Made by a program: the position numbers and the translations under genes. Below the pieces are notes generated by a model. It saw only the letters and a list, made by a program, of their open reading frames with translations, was not told the DNA's origin and ran no database searches. Shown in pieces: positions 7,678-17,544 of a DNA stretch of 64,000 bases (position 1 is its first letter; each line of letters starts with the position of its first letter). This DNA is from Candidatus Obscuribacterales bacterium (GTDB lineage: Bacteria; Cyanobacteriota; Vampirovibrionia; Obscuribacterales; Obscuribacteraceae): assembly GCA_031292355.1 (NCBI GenBank), contig JARLHI010000003.1, positions 1 to 64,000 of the forward strand, read 5' to 3'.

Positions 7678-10368
7678 TTACGCGTCTTCCAGCACCTTGA
7701 GCTGGCTCAAAATACTCTCTAATTGATTTTCTAGATCTTTCAATTCAACCTGAAGTTTTTCCACTTTCTCTTTAGGCGCTTTAGCTACAAAATCGGCATT
7801 GCCGACAGTGAGTTTTTTCTTGTCGATTTCTTTTTCAACGCTTTCTTTGCGCTGCATGATTTTCGCCTTGGCTTTTTCAACGTTGATCAAACCATTGAGA
7901 GGCACGCAAACAGTGACACCAGAAACGATTTCTTTGGCAGAAAGTTTAGGCATAGCAGTTGCCTGCGTTTCAATGGTCACAGGATTGGCTTTAGCTAAGC
8001 GTTTGATGTAATCCATGCCTTCTTTGAGGATGTTGCTTTCATCTACATTTTCACTAACGAAAATAACTTGTGCTTCAGCTGATGGTGGCACGTCGTAAGT
8101 CTGACGCAGGTTTCGAATTGAGCGAATAATGCGCATAACAAATGTCATGCGAGCATCAGCCTTTTCATCGACGAAGCGTTCATCCGAACGTGGAAATGGT
8201 GCAAACATGACTGAATCAAGTTGCTGATAGAGTTCAGATTTAGGCGTGCGCTGCCACAAGTCTTCTGTAATGAATGGCATAACCGGGTGCATAGCTCGCA
8301 TCAAACCTTCAAACACGGTCGCTAAAACGCGCTTGGTTTGCGAGTTTTCGCCTATGGCTAGACCTTCAGCAGCGATTTGAATTTTGGCCATTTCCAAATA
8401 CCAGTCACAGAAATAATCCCATGTGAAAGTATGTAATTCGCTGGCCACAATGTGAAAATCAAAATCGTTGAAGCCTTTGCTTACAGCTTTAAGCATTGCT
8501 TCGTAACGATGCAAGATCCAGCGGTCGGCTGGTGTCAACTTGTCTTGCTCAATGCCTCTGGCGGTATATCCTTCTAATTGAGTCAAGGTAAAGCGACCAG
8601 CGTTCCACAACTTATTAGCAAAGCGTTTGTACTCTTCTAATTTTGCTTCTTGAAAGCGCACGTCTTGATCGCCTTTTACGCCAACCGAGCAGAACCAGAA
8701 ACGATTAGCATCTGCGCCATATCTATCGATCATCTCTAATGGATCGATGCCATTGCCCATAGATTTAGACATGCGTTTGCCGTCTGATGTCTGAACAACA
8801 GGGTGCACCACAACTTCTTTAAATGGAATTTTTTTGAGTAAATGCATACTCATGAAAATCATGCGTGAAACCCAGAGATTGATAATTTCACGGGCTGTTG
8901 ATAAAACAGCAGTCGGATAAAAGACTTTCAATTCTGGCGAATCTAAATCTGGCCAGCCCATGGTGGCAAATGGCCACAAGGCAGAGCTGAACCAGGTATC
9001 GAGCACGTCTTGATCTTGAGTCAAAATAGCTGACGCGCAAACGGAACAAGCAGAAGGTGTTTCTTCGTATGCGTCAACGTGACCCTGGTCACATGTCCAT
9101 ACGGGAATGCGATGTCCCCACCACAACTGACGACTGATATTCCAGTCGCGTACGTTGCGCATCCAGGCTAAGAAAGTATCGGCGTATCGTTCGGGTACAA
9201 AACGAATTCGTTCTTCTTCGACTGCCAAAATTGCCGGTGCCGCAAGTTCCGTCATCTTCAAATACCATTGTTCGGTCAAAGAGGGCTCGATCACGGTATC
9301 GCAACGTTCGCAATGTCCAACACCATGCACATATTCTTTAGACTCGACAAGATTGCCAGATTCGGTCAGCGCCTCGACAATGGCTGTACGCGCTGCAAAG
9401 CGATCCATTCCTTGAAACTTTTCGGGAACGAATTCGTTTGCAAATAATTTGCCGTTCAAATCGATCGTAATCGGTGCCGAGAGATTATGACGTTGACCTA
9501 CTTCCCAGTCATTGGCGTCATGAGCGGGTGTGATTTTTAAGGCACCGGTGCCAAACTCTCTTTCAACATAATGATCGGCAAGTACTGGAATTTCACGATC
9601 TGTTAAGGGCAAACGAACATTTTTGCCGATGAACGATTTATAGCGATCATCAGATGGGTGGACGGCAACAGCTGTATCGCCGAACATTGTTTCAGGGCGA
9701 GTGGTCGCGACCGTTAACACACCTGAACCGTCAACAAGAGGATAGTTAACAGAATAAAGAAATCCTTTAGTCTCTTTGTGCTCGACTTCGAGATCCGAAA
9801 GACTTGTCAAACATCTTGGGCACCAGTTTGTGACGCGGTTGCCTCTATAGATGAAGCCTTCTTTATATAGAGTGACGAAAGCCCGATAAATCGCTTTGAC
9901 GTAATCGGGATCCATTGTGAAAGCAACGCGGTTCCAGGCGAAAGAAACGCCCAGGCGCTTGTATTGCTCCATAATTTCGGCGCCGTTTTCTTCCTTCCAC
10001 GCCCAGACTCTTTTAATAAATTCTTCGCGGCCGAGCTGATGACGGTTCTTTCCTTCTTTCTTTAATTGTTTTTCAACCTTGTTTTGCGCCGAGATGCCCG
10101 CGTGGTCAGTGCCTGCTTGCCAAAGAACGTTATAGCCTTGCATACGTTTTAGGCGAATAAGCATGTCTTGAAGAGTTCCATTCAGCGCGTGCCCCATATG
10201 CAGGCTGCCAGTAATGTTAGGCGGTGGCAAAGCGATTGAATATGGCGGCTTGGATGGATCGACGTCCAGGTCGAAGACTTCGAGTTTTATCCATTCTTTG
10301 GACCACTTCGTTTCTACTTCTTTGGGCTCGTAGGCTGATTTCGGGGTTTCCGGTTCTTTAGAAGACAT
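7678..10368 (-). CDS. valS: Valyl-tRNA synthetase
   Basis: 896 residues from the ATG at 10368. Class I signature PNITGSLHMGHAL near residue 50 and KRMSKSMGN near 533; connective peptide 1 editing domain with TTRPETMFGDTAVAVHP; the WxW-type RQLWWGHRIP; anticodon-binding domain; and the C-terminal coiled coil (residues ~830-896) characteristic of ValRS. It charges tRNA-Val with valine and edits Thr. Alternative in-frame ATGs at 10377 and 10383 would add 3-5 residues, and the frame stays open to 10473; the extra N-terminus does not look conserved. Divergent from efp. Confidence 0.97.
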   Translation of the reverse strand: MSSKEPETPKSAYEPKEVETKWSKEWIKLEVFDLDVDPSKPPYSIALPPPNITGSLHMGHALNGTLQDMLIRLKRMQGYNVLWQAGTDHAGISAQNKVEKQLKKEGKNRHQLGREEFIKRVWAWKEENGAEIMEQYKRLGVSFAWNRVAFTMDPDYVKAIYRAFVTLYKEGFIYRGNRVTNWCPRCLTSLSDLEVEHKETKGFLYSVNYPLVDGSGVLTVATTRPETMFGDTAVAVHPSDDRYKSFIGKNVRLPLTDREIPVLADHYVEREFGTGALKITPAHDANDWEVGQRHNLSAPITIDLNGKLFANEFVPEKFQGMDRFAARTAIVEALTESGNLVESKEYVHGVGHCERCDTVIEPSLTEQWYLKMTELAAPAILAVEEERIRFVPERYADTFLAWMRNVRDWNISRQLWWGHRIPVWTCDQGHVDAYEETPSACSVCASAILTQDQDVLDTWFSSALWPFATMGWPDLDSPELKVFYPTAVLSTAREIINLWVSRMIFMSMHLLKKIPFKEVVVHPVVQTSDGKRMSKSMGNGIDPLEMIDRYGADANRFWFCSVGVKGDQDVRFQEAKLEEYKRFANKLWNAGRFTLTQLEGYTARGIEQDKLTPADRWILHRYEAMLKAVSKGFNDFDFHIVASELHTFTWDYFCDWYLEMAKIQIAAEGLAIGENSQTKRVLATVFEGLMRAMHPVMPFITEDLWQRTPKSELYQQLDSVMFAPFPRSDERFVDEKADARMTFVMRIIRSIRNLRQTYDVPPSAEAQVIFVSENVDESNILKEGMDYIKRLAKANPVTIETQATAMPKLSAKEIVSGVTVCVPLNGLINVEKAKAKIMQRKESVEKEIDKKKLTVGNADFVAKAPKEKVEKLQVELKDLENQLESILSQLKVLEDA

Positions 10369-10600
10369 AACTGGCATCGACATTTGCTGAAGTGACCTTA
10401 GAGAGGCTGAAAAGCTGATTATATCCAGCTTCACGCTCCTTTGCCAATTTCTCGGTCTCGGCTGTTGCAACATCTTTGCAGAGATCGCGGGTTTGAGAGT
10501 CTTAGACGAGCGGGGTGATAAAATCAGCGATGGCGTAGAGGCAGCCGCATCTCTTCTTGACTACCAAGCCTTGCCTCAGGCTCACGATATTGGATATCTA

Positions 10601-11161
10601 ATGATCTCGAGTAACGATTTTAGACCTGGTGTCACAATCCTCTGGAACAACGGAATCTGGCAGGTTGTCGAAGCCATGCACGTTAAACCGGGCAAGGGTG
10701 CAGCCTTTGTGCGCACAAAATTGAAGAACGTTGAAAATGGCAGCACTTTAGAACAAACGTTTCGTGCCGCTGAAAAGGTTCCTACTGCAAACGTCGAGAA
10801 ATCGGAAATGCAATATCTTTTCAAGGCAGGCGACAAGTTCACCATGATGAACAAATTCACCTACGAGCAGTTTGAACTGGATGAAAAGCAAATCGGACCT
10901 ACTTATGAATTTATGAAAGAAGGTCAGGAAGGCATCATGGTGATGATGCACGATGAACGAATAATCGGCGTTGAATTGCCGAATACCGTTGAATTGCAAA
11001 TCAAAGAAACAACACCTGATGAACGTGGTGACACCAGCTCCGGTGGCGGCAAGCCAGCGACTCTCGAAACTGGTGCAGTAATCACGGTTCCGTTTCACAT
11101 CAAACAGGGTGAAACCATCCGTGTTGATACACGTACGCGAAAATACTTGACGAGAGTCTAG
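10601..11161 (+). CDS. efp: Translation elongation factor P
   Basis: 186 residues, the normal EF-P length, from the ATG at 10601 (the frame extends to 10493 without family similarity). Three beta-barrel domains; the tip loop PGKG carries Lys32, the residue modified in EpmA-type systems. C-terminal signature ETGAVITVPFHIKQGE...VDTRTRKYLTRV. EF-P rescues ribosomes stalled on polyproline. The efp-accB-accC order is the one known from cyanobacteria such as Synechocystis, which supports that lineage. No modifying enzyme gene (epmA/epmB/earP) is in the window. Confidence 0.97.
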   Translation: MISSNDFRPGVTILWNNGIWQVVEAMHVKPGKGAAFVRTKLKNVENGSTLEQTFRAAEKVPTANVEKSEMQYLFKAGDKFTMMNKFTYEQFELDEKQIGPTYEFMKEGQEGIMVMMHDERIIGVELPNTVELQIKETTPDERGDTSSGGGKPATLETGAVITVPFHIKQGETIRVDTRTRKYLTRV

Positions 11162-11173
11162 TCTGAGCGAGAG

Positions 11174-11221
11174 CTCTGAAGAATGCAGGTTAGAGTGTTC
11201 TCTTATCCGTATTCTTCAGAG
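11174..11221 (+). other. Long-loop hairpin after efp
   Basis: Perfect 11-bp arms CTCTGAAGAAT (11174-11184) and ATTCTTCAGAG (11211-11221) with a 26-nt loop, just after the efp stop codon and before the terminator at 11229. Possibly an RNA 3'-end stabiliser or processing site. Confidence 0.5.
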
Positions 11222-11228
11222 TGCTAGT

Positions 11229-11261
11229 GACTTGCCAGTCGTGTGACAGCAAGTCTTTTTT
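11229..11261 (+). terminator. Intrinsic terminator between efp and accB
   Basis: GACTTGC/GCAAGTC stem with an inner GTC/GAC pair, followed by T6 (11256-11261). It separates efp from accBC, so accB probably has its own promoter or relies on partial read-through. Confidence 0.8.
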
Positions 11262-11297
11262 AAAGTCGTGAGCTAGTAATAGCTTTAAAGCAGGGGC

Positions 11298-11831
11298 ATG
11301 CCGGTGGAAATTGATCTCAAGCAAATCAGTGAGTTAATCGCGGTCGTCACAGACACGGACATCACAGAGCTGACAATTGAACACGGTGATCAAAAGATCA
11401 CGCTTAAAAAGGGTGGCAATGTCCAGCCTGCAACACAGATGATATTTGCAGAGCCTCATGCGCTTGCTGCTCACGCCGCGCCACCACAAAAAAACAATGT
11501 GATGTCTTTTGAACCAAAAGCCGAGGCACGCGCTGAAGCAAGAGCTGCCGAGCCAGCTCCCTCACCAGTAGCAGTGAACAATGCAGATTTAATCTCTGTC
11601 ACATCGCCAATGGTTGGCACCTTCTACAGGGCTGGATCGCCAACAGCCAAGCCATTCGTAGACATAGGCGACCGTATTTCGATCGGTCAAACCGTCTGCA
11701 TTATTGAAGCGATGAAACTGATGAACGACATGCCTTCAGAAGTTGCCGGTCGCATCGTCAAAGTATGCGTAGACAATGGCAGCACTGTCGAATATGGACA
11801 GAATCTCTTTTTGATTGATCCTAAAGGTTAA
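11298..11831 (+). CDS. accB: Biotin carboxyl carrier protein of acetyl-CoA carboxylase
   Basis: 177 residues: an N-terminal helical/strand region, an Ala/Pro/Glu linker (residues ~55-95) and the biotinyl domain with EAMKLMND, whose Lys carries biotin. The start ATG follows AGGGGC at short distance; a GTG two codons later is an alternative. It carries carboxybiotin from AccC to the carboxyltransferase (AccA/AccD, not in the window) in the first step of fatty acid synthesis. 19 nt before accC, so one operon. Confidence 0.96.
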   Translation: MPVEIDLKQISELIAVVTDTDITELTIEHGDQKITLKKGGNVQPATQMIFAEPHALAAHAAPPQKNNVMSFEPKAEARAEARAAEPAPSPVAVNNADLISVTSPMVGTFYRAGSPTAKPFVDIGDRISIGQTVCIIEAMKLMNDMPSEVAGRIVKVCVDNGSTVEYGQNLFLIDPKG

Positions 11832-11850
11832 GTAGATAAGGCGGCCGATT

Positions 11851-13212
11851 GTGATTCAAAAAGTACTTATTGCCAACCGTGGTGAAATCGCACTTCGCGT
11901 TATCAGAGCATGTCGCGAATTAGGAGTGCAAACCGTTGCAGTCTATTCGCAAGCTGATGCCGATTCTTTGCACGTAAAGCTTGCTGATGAAGCATTTTGT
12001 ATTGGACCGGCTCCTTCGAAACGCAGCTATTTGCATATTCCCGCCTTGATATCTACAGCAGTTGTCACCGGTGCTGACGCCATTCACCCAGGCTATGGAT
12101 TTCTTTCGGAAAATGCTCATTTCGCTGAAATTTGCGCTGAACACAAAATCAAATTTATTGGACCGAGCACACATGCTATTCGTTCGATGGGCGATAAATC
12201 AAACGCCAAAATCACCATGCGCGCTGCCAAAGTGCCTGTAGTGCCTGGCACTATCGGCCTTGTTTCTGATGAAAAAGAAGCTTTTCGCATAGCAGATGAA
12301 ATTGGTTATCCAATCATCGTCAAAGCCACCGCAGGTGGTGGTGGTCGCGGTATGCGCGTAGCCAATGATAAGGCGGCTCTGGCAGCGGCTATTCAATCGG
12401 CTCAAAGCGAAGCTGCTGCTTCATTTGGTGATGCCGGTGTTTATCTTGAAAAATATTTGAAGCCCATTCGCCACGTTGAAATTCAAGTGATGGCTGATAG
12501 CTTTGGTGAGTGTGTTTATCTTGGTGAGCGTGATTGTTCTGTGCAGCGCCGTCACCAAAAATTGATTGAAGAGTCACCAAGCCCTGCGCTTACTCCTGAA
12601 ATTCGTAAAAAAATGGGCGAAGCCGCAGTCAAAGCCGCTAAATCAATCGGCTATGAAGGCGCTGGCACAATTGAATTTATTTTTGCCAATGGCGATTTCT
12701 ATTTCATGGAAATGAATACTCGCATTCAAGTAGAACATCCAGTCACCGAAATGATTTACGGCGTTGATTTGATCAAAGAACAAATTCGTGTTGCTTCTGG
12801 CTTGCCCCTATCGTGGAAGCAAGAAGACATCGTGGCACGAGGACATTCAATTGAATGCCGCATCAATGCTGAAGATCCAGATCGCAACTTTATGCCATCG
12901 CCTGGCCGCATCGATGCTTACATAGCTCCAGGCGGTCCGGGCGTTCGCGTTGATAGTCATGCATATCCTGGCTATTCCATTCCTCCTCACTATGATTCGC
13001 TAGTGAGCAAATTGGTGACCTGGGGCAAAGATCGTGAAGAAGCTATCGCTCGTATGCATCGCGCTCTTGATGAATATGCAATCACTGGAATTCGCACAAC
13101 GATTCCTTTTCATCAAAAAGTTTTGGCGCATCCAGCTTTTGTCAGAGGAGACGTAACCACAGACTTCATCGAAAAATATATGACTCCACAACCTGCGGAA
13201 GTCAAATCCTGA
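11851..13212 (+). CDS. accC: Biotin carboxylase subunit of acetyl-CoA carboxylase
   Basis: 453 residues, normal AccC length. N-terminal pre-ATP-grasp domain (KVLIANRGEIALRVIRACRELG), glycine-rich ATP loop KATAGGGGRGMR (~residues 152-163), active-site EMNTRIQVEHPVTE (~287-300) and the C-terminal barrel. It carboxylates the biotin of AccB with ATP and bicarbonate. GTG start with a GGCGG-type ribosome site. Confidence 0.97.
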   Translation: MIQKVLIANRGEIALRVIRACRELGVQTVAVYSQADADSLHVKLADEAFCIGPAPSKRSYLHIPALISTAVVTGADAIHPGYGFLSENAHFAEICAEHKIKFIGPSTHAIRSMGDKSNAKITMRAAKVPVVPGTIGLVSDEKEAFRIADEIGYPIIVKATAGGGGRGMRVANDKAALAAAIQSAQSEAAASFGDAGVYLEKYLKPIRHVEIQVMADSFGECVYLGERDCSVQRRHQKLIEESPSPALTPEIRKKMGEAAVKAAKSIGYEGAGTIEFIFANGDFYFMEMNTRIQVEHPVTEMIYGVDLIKEQIRVASGLPLSWKQEDIVARGHSIECRINAEDPDRNFMPSPGRIDAYIAPGGPGVRVDSHAYPGYSIPPHYDSLVSKLVTWGKDREEAIARMHRALDEYAITGIRTTIPFHQKVLAHPAFVRGDVTTDFIEKYMTPQPAEVKS

Positions 13213-13288
13213 TTGATTTGTTGATAGATTGACGAATTGCTTTTCGATAGTCCAAAATAAGTTGACCACTTAGCCATCAAAATTTTCT

Positions 13289-13360
13289 GGCTCCATAGCT
13301 CAATGGCAGAGCACGCGACTCATAATCGTTTGGTTGTAGGTTCGAATCCCACTGGAGCCA
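13289..13360 (+). tRNA. tRNA with CAU anticodon (elongator Met or Ile2)
   Basis: Cloverleaf: 7-bp acceptor GGCTCCA/TGGAGCC, U8, D stem GCTC/GAGC with a GG loop, anticodon loop CTCATAA with CAU at 13321-13323, T loop TTCGAAT. Two mismatches are seen, C27-T43 at the top of the anticodon stem and A-C in the T stem. CCA is not encoded. The acceptor is not of the initiator type (normal G1-C72 pair), so it is elongator Met or, if modified to lysidine, Ile2. Confidence 0.88.
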
Positions 13361-13381
13361 AGTTTTCCTTTTTTGCGTGGC

Positions 13382-13855
13382 TTAGCCTTTGTCCTTCTGC
13401 TTGAACTGAGGCTGCTTTTGCTGCTGCGGAGCGCCTTTCAATTCATCGACAGCCAGAGTTTCTTTAATCTGGGCTTTGAGTTCTGAGTATGCGTCTCTTA
13501 AATCTGAATTCAATTGACTGTTTGCCTGAATGGCTCGGTCGATTTTGATGGCGGTTTCTTGAAGATGCCGCGAGTCTGGGCTGTTGCGAAGGCTGCCGTA
13601 TTTTTTATCTACTTCTTGAACCTGTCTTAAGGCCTTGAGCAAATCGTGGTCCATCGTTTCGCAGAAGCGTAGACCTTCTAGAAGATAGTAGCCAGATGAG
13701 CCCTGTACTTTATTCAAATTGACAATCAGGTTTTGGGCGCGATCGAAACTTTCTCCTGGTAGCTGGCTTTGTTTGGCTGACTGGGCTAAGGGGTTTGCGA
13801 GGAAGAATCCCGCAATGACCAGACTGAAAACGACCAGATTTTGACTTTTCCGCAT
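13382..13855 (-). CDS. Secreted helical protein of unknown function
   Basis: 157 residues with a clear signal peptide (MRKSQN, hydrophobic core, cleavage near AQSA-KQ). The mature part is helical and charged (ALRQVQEVDKKYGSL, LNSDLRDAYSELKAQIKETL) and ends in a Gln/Lys-rich tail. A single Cys in the mature protein. I do not recognise the family. Convergent to the tRNA, with its 3' end 21 nt beyond it. Confidence 0.7.
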   Translation of the reverse strand: MRKSQNLVVFSLVIAGFFLANPLAQSAKQSQLPGESFDRAQNLIVNLNKVQGSSGYYLLEGLRFCETMDHDLLKALRQVQEVDKKYGSLRNSPDSRHLQETAIKIDRAIQANSQLNSDLRDAYSELKAQIKETLAVDELKGAPQQQKQPQFKQKDKG

Positions 13856-13953
13856 GCTCGCTCCCGATGTTATTGACTATGCCTAGTAATTTATCACCGC
13901 TGGCGTCCACAGAAAGCTAAATGCAATCCTAATTTCAATACTAATTTCAAGAA

Positions 13954-14400
13954 ATGTTTGAGATGGCAAGCGTGCGCTATCATCTTGTTGTTAGCTGCGT
14001 CGCTTTAAAGGCGACTGAGAATATGGGCACAGACACTGAACCTTTTAATTTGGATGCGACGCTTGCGGCAATCGGTCACGCGTTTTATGGTGTGACCTGC
14101 AATATTATGTTCTGGGCGGCTGTGCATGGTCTGGCTATCGCCCTGACAGTGGGTGTGCTGGGCTTTTTCTTGTACCACATGCGATTTAAGCTGGGCAAAC
14201 CCTTTATGATTGTTTGCCGCCGCCTTTGCATTGTCTGCAGCATTATCGCCATTCCCGGATTGGTCACGCTCGCTACAGCGCATAGCCTGCCTTCCGCGGG
14301 TGTTGCCAATATCAATTCAATTGCCTTCATCGTTTTCTGGAGCATGATTTGCGTTCATCTTTCCGCTGAAGAGATGAATACGCGCTGGTTTAAAATATAG
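13954..14400 (+). CDS. Small membrane protein, unknown
   Basis: 148 residues with three likely membrane helices (about 50-75, 83-103 and 115-135). No known motif. A Cys/Arg-rich loop (VCRRLCIVC) sits at a helix border. The start is uncertain: the frame opens at a TTG/ATG cluster, and a later ATG (MGTDTEPF, 14023) would give a 125-residue protein that still keeps all helices. It ends just before the next gene. Confidence 0.6.
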   Translation: MFEMASVRYHLVVSCVALKATENMGTDTEPFNLDATLAAIGHAFYGVTCNIMFWAAVHGLAIALTVGVLGFFLYHMRFKLGKPFMIVCRRLCIVCSIIAIPGLVTLATAHSLPSAGVANINSIAFIVFWSMICVHLSAEEMNTRWFKI

Positions 14401-14463
14401 GCACAATTGCTTTCAGTTGTCGTCTTTACAATTTATATCCGGCCCGATTTCGAGGCAGAGTCT

Positions 14464-15093
14464 ATGAAGATCGCCAGCGCAAGCGCAAGACCAGTTATCG
14501 TACCGCTGCTTGTAGTATTTGCAGTGCAAGTGGTGCTCAGCCCATTTTTCTCGCTGGCTGCAATTGCCCAGTGGCAACGCGGCTCAACTTATACAACCCA
14601 ACCCTATGTGCCGGGGCGTCCAGTATTTGGTAGTCCCGCTTACAATCCCGGCTTGATCAACCGCGGCACAGGCTTAGCGCCTGCTTATGCACCGTATTAT
14701 TCGGTGCCGCAAGCGACCGCTGCAGGAAATTACCTCATTAACGCCAATCAATTCTGGCGCAGTGAGAGTGGTTATTACTATCCGTGGGTGAATAATTCAG
14801 CCTATGGACAAATCATTTATGCGCCGCAAGTCAATCAGGCGCCGACTGCTCAAGTCCCGCCGCTGTCGACCGTTTTTGCCGATTTGCTCAATTATCTCGA
14901 TCAAAAAAAGGCGCAAGGCGTCATCAGCTTGAGCGATTATCAACATTTGCGTCGACGGGCGACTGATTTGCAAACCAAATATTTTAGTTTGCGTACTGCC
15001 GCTGAAGGAAGTATTGATGAGCGTGACGAAGCGCAAATCCGTCGAGATCTCGATGAACTCGGGGCGGAAGTGGCTAAATCCGTTAAAACTTGA
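14464..15093 (+). CDS. Secreted Pro/Tyr-rich protein, unknown
   Basis: 209 residues from the ATG at 14464 (GAGGCAGAG upstream). Signal peptide in the first ~37 residues, cleavage near AIA-QW. The mature N-terminal half is low in charge and rich in Pro, Tyr, Gly and Asn (QPYVPGRPVFGSPAYNPG); the last ~75 residues form two charged helices (LNYLDQKKAQGVISLSDY, IDERDEAQIRRDLDELGAEV). It could be an envelope structural protein. No family recognised. Confidence 0.65.
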   Translation: MKIASASARPVIVPLLVVFAVQVVLSPFFSLAAIAQWQRGSTYTTQPYVPGRPVFGSPAYNPGLINRGTGLAPAYAPYYSVPQATAAGNYLINANQFWRSESGYYYPWVNNSAYGQIIYAPQVNQAPTAQVPPLSTVFADLLNYLDQKKAQGVISLSDYQHLRRRATDLQTKYFSLRTAAEGSIDERDEAQIRRDLDELGAEVAKSVKT

Positions 15094-15128
15094 TTCGCAT
15101 CAAACGCCTAGTTGCACCAGATACGGTA

Positions 15129-15806
15129 TCAATCGGCAAGAGCTGCCAGATTGAATTTTTCACCGAGATTTTCCAGTAGTAAGCGCCTGAATTCCGATTG
15201 GACGACGCTCATTGGCTTACTTGCATCTAGTATGCGCCAGCGTTCTGGCTCTGCTTGAGCGAGATTGAGATAACCCTGTCGTACTTTTAAGTGAAATTCG
15301 AGCGCCTCGCGCTCCAGTCGGTCGTGACCACCTGGATGTAAGCGAGCTAGACCATCTGAACTTTCGAGATCAAAGAGGATTGTCAGTTCAGGCTTGAGAC
15401 CACCAGTAGAAATCAGACTGAGTTCGTCGATTATTTTGAAATCGATGCCTCGACCATATCCTTGATAGGCGATGGTGGAGTCTACATAGCGATCACATAT
15501 GACAAGTTTGCCAGCGTGAAGAGCAGGCATAATCAGCTCAGAAATGTGTTGAGCGCGGTCTGCCTGATATAGCAGCAATTCGGTCATTGGATGGACGGGA
15601 TTTTCCGGGTTGAGCAAAATTCGTCTGATTTGGCGCCCGAGTGGTGTGCCGCCGGGATCGCGGGTGATGATGTGGGCAATACCCATGGCATCCAGTTGTT
15701 TGGACAAATTTTTGGCTTGAGTCGTTTTACCGGCGCCTTCTGGTCCTTCGAGCGTGATAAATGAGCCCTTGTAGGGCTTTTCCGCTTGATTCGTTTTTGT
15801 CGTCAT
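15129..15806 (-). CDS. tmk: Thymidylate kinase
   Basis: About 225 residues from the ATG at 15806; the frame extends 20 codons further without similarity. P-loop LEGPEGAGKTTQ, the DRY motif in CDRYVDSTIAYQGYGRG and the LID region GGHDRLERE. Phosphorylates dTMP to dTDP. The Arg in the P-loop seen in E. coli-type enzymes is absent (GPEGAGK), and the LID holds Arg, an arrangement that varies between TMK classes. Confidence 0.95.
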   Translation of the reverse strand: MTTKTNQAEKPYKGSFITLEGPEGAGKTTQAKNLSKQLDAMGIAHIITRDPGGTPLGRQIRRILLNPENPVHPMTELLLYQADRAQHISELIMPALHAGKLVICDRYVDSTIAYQGYGRGIDFKIIDELSLISTGGLKPELTILFDLESSDGLARLHPGGHDRLEREALEFHLKVRQGYLNLAQAEPERWRILDASKPMSVVQSEFRRLLLENLGEKFNLAALAD

Positions 15807-16016
15807 TGATCTTACAAAGAAAATTGGGTAAAGGCGCAGAGTACCGCCACACACGATTGCACACAAGAGAACAATTTTCGCACATAATGCTATTATTAGT
15901 GCACTTGTGACACATTCGTCGTTTCGCCCGAAAGCCCAGCTCTAGGCTGTTTCACACTTTTGGCGCAAGTACATTTGTTGAGATTAGCCAAAGTCTAAAG
16001 AGAGGTTGATTGCATC

Positions 16017-17522
16017 ATGGCTCAGACCATCACGGCACCCAAGAATAAAGTCGATCGTCAGTGGCATCAATTCATTGGTGGACAATTTAAAGAAGGTGGG
16101 TCTGAAAGAACACTTTTCAATCCCGCTGATGGCAAACCACTTTGCAAAGTAGCAGAGTCGAGCAAGCAGCATGTCGAGCAAGCTATTCAAGCTGCTCGCA
16201 AGGCGTTCGACGAAGGTCCATGGCCAAAGATGTCAGCCTCAGAGCGCTCGGCGTTTCTCTTTAAATTAGCCGACAAAATTGACGAAAACGCTCAGGAATT
16301 AGCCGAGCTTGAGTCTCTTAATGGTGGTAAGCCTTTACGCGAAGCCCTTTACGACATGGGTGACGCTGCTCAATGTTTTAGATATTACGCCGGATTGGTC
16401 ACGAAACCGACCGGACAATCAATTGATGTGCCAGCGCCTTCAGTGACTACTGTCGTGCGAGAACCAATTGGTGTTTGCGGTATGATTGTGCCCTGGAATT
16501 ATCCGTTGTTGATGGCTGCCTGGAAATTGGCTCCAGCTCTAGCTGCTGGCAATACTTGTGTGCTTAAGCCGAGCGAATACACACCTTTGACGGCTATAAA
16601 ACTAGCTGAGATTTTTCAGGAATTAGAATTGCCACCAGGCGTGGTGAACATTGTTCTCGGCGGCGGCCAAAATGTCGGACAACCCATTGCTGAGAGCATG
16701 CTTGTCGACAAAGTCGCTTTCACTGGCAGTGTAAAAACTGGCAAAATTATCGCTTCTGCCGCACTTTCCAATCTCAAGAAAACGACATTGGAACTTGGTG
16801 GCAAATCACCCATGATTGTTTTTGCTGATTTCGATCTCGACATAGCTGTGGACTATGCATTGTTTGCGATTTACTGCAATGCCGGTCAAGTCTGCTCTGC
16901 TGGATCGCGCATGATTGTCGAACAGTCAGTTTATCCAGCGTTCATCAAAAAAATGAGCGCACGTGCCAAACAAATCAAAGTTGGTGCAGGCAACCTGGCT
17001 GATACGGAAATGGGTCCGCTAGTTTCGGAACAACAAATGAACCGAGTTCTCGAGTACATCGATATTGGCAAAAAAGAAGGCGCCAAACTAGAAGTTGGGG
17101 GAGAACGTCTGCGCGGCGACGGATATGGGGATGGCTACTACGTTTCTCCAACAATTTTCAGCAACGTCAAACCGACCATGCGTATCGTCCAGGAAGAAAT
17201 TTTTGGACCCGTAGTTGTGGTGCAGAGCTTCACTACTGAACAAGAAGCAATTGAACTCGCAAACGGAACAGTCTTCGGTCTAGCTGGTGCTGTATTTAGC
17301 AATGACATTACGCGTGCTTATCGCGTGGTTAAAGCTTTGAAGGCGGGAATTACCTGGGTCAACGGCTACCACAGCACATACAATGAATGTCCGTGGGGAG
17401 GCTATAAGCAAAGTGGTTGGGGACGTGAACTCGGCACTTTTGGCCTCGATGAGTATACAGAAATAAAACAAGTGAATATCAATCTGGCGCCCGAGGCGGT
17501 AGGTTGGTTCGAAAAACGCTAA
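16017..17522 (+). CDS. NAD(P)-dependent aldehyde dehydrogenase (betaine-aldehyde type)
   Basis: 501 residues, full ALDH length. PWNYPLLMAAWKLAPALAAGN for cofactor binding, FTGSVKTGK, the general base Glu in LELGGKSP (near residue 260), the nucleophile Cys in NAGQVCSAGSR (near 294) and EEIFGPVV in the C-terminal part. The sequence resembles ALDH8/9-like betaine-aldehyde and gamma-aminobutyraldehyde dehydrogenases; exact substrate uncertain. The ATG has AGAGAGG upstream. Followed by its own terminator, so monocistronic. Confidence 0.93.
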   Translation: MAQTITAPKNKVDRQWHQFIGGQFKEGGSERTLFNPADGKPLCKVAESSKQHVEQAIQAARKAFDEGPWPKMSASERSAFLFKLADKIDENAQELAELESLNGGKPLREALYDMGDAAQCFRYYAGLVTKPTGQSIDVPAPSVTTVVREPIGVCGMIVPWNYPLLMAAWKLAPALAAGNTCVLKPSEYTPLTAIKLAEIFQELELPPGVVNIVLGGGQNVGQPIAESMLVDKVAFTGSVKTGKIIASAALSNLKKTTLELGGKSPMIVFADFDLDIAVDYALFAIYCNAGQVCSAGSRMIVEQSVYPAFIKKMSARAKQIKVGAGNLADTEMGPLVSEQQMNRVLEYIDIGKKEGAKLEVGGERLRGDGYGDGYYVSPTIFSNVKPTMRIVQEEIFGPVVVVQSFTTEQEAIELANGTVFGLAGAVFSNDITRAYRVVKALKAGITWVNGYHSTYNECPWGGYKQSGWGRELGTFGLDEYTEIKQVNINLAPEAVGWFEKR

Positions 17523-17544
17523 TAACTGCTTGGCTATAATCTAG

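Noticed and set aside
13289-13360. tRNA pseudogene
   Set aside because: Two stem mismatches are present, but acceptor, D and loops, U8, G18-G19 and TTCGAAT are intact, so a functional tRNA is more likely.
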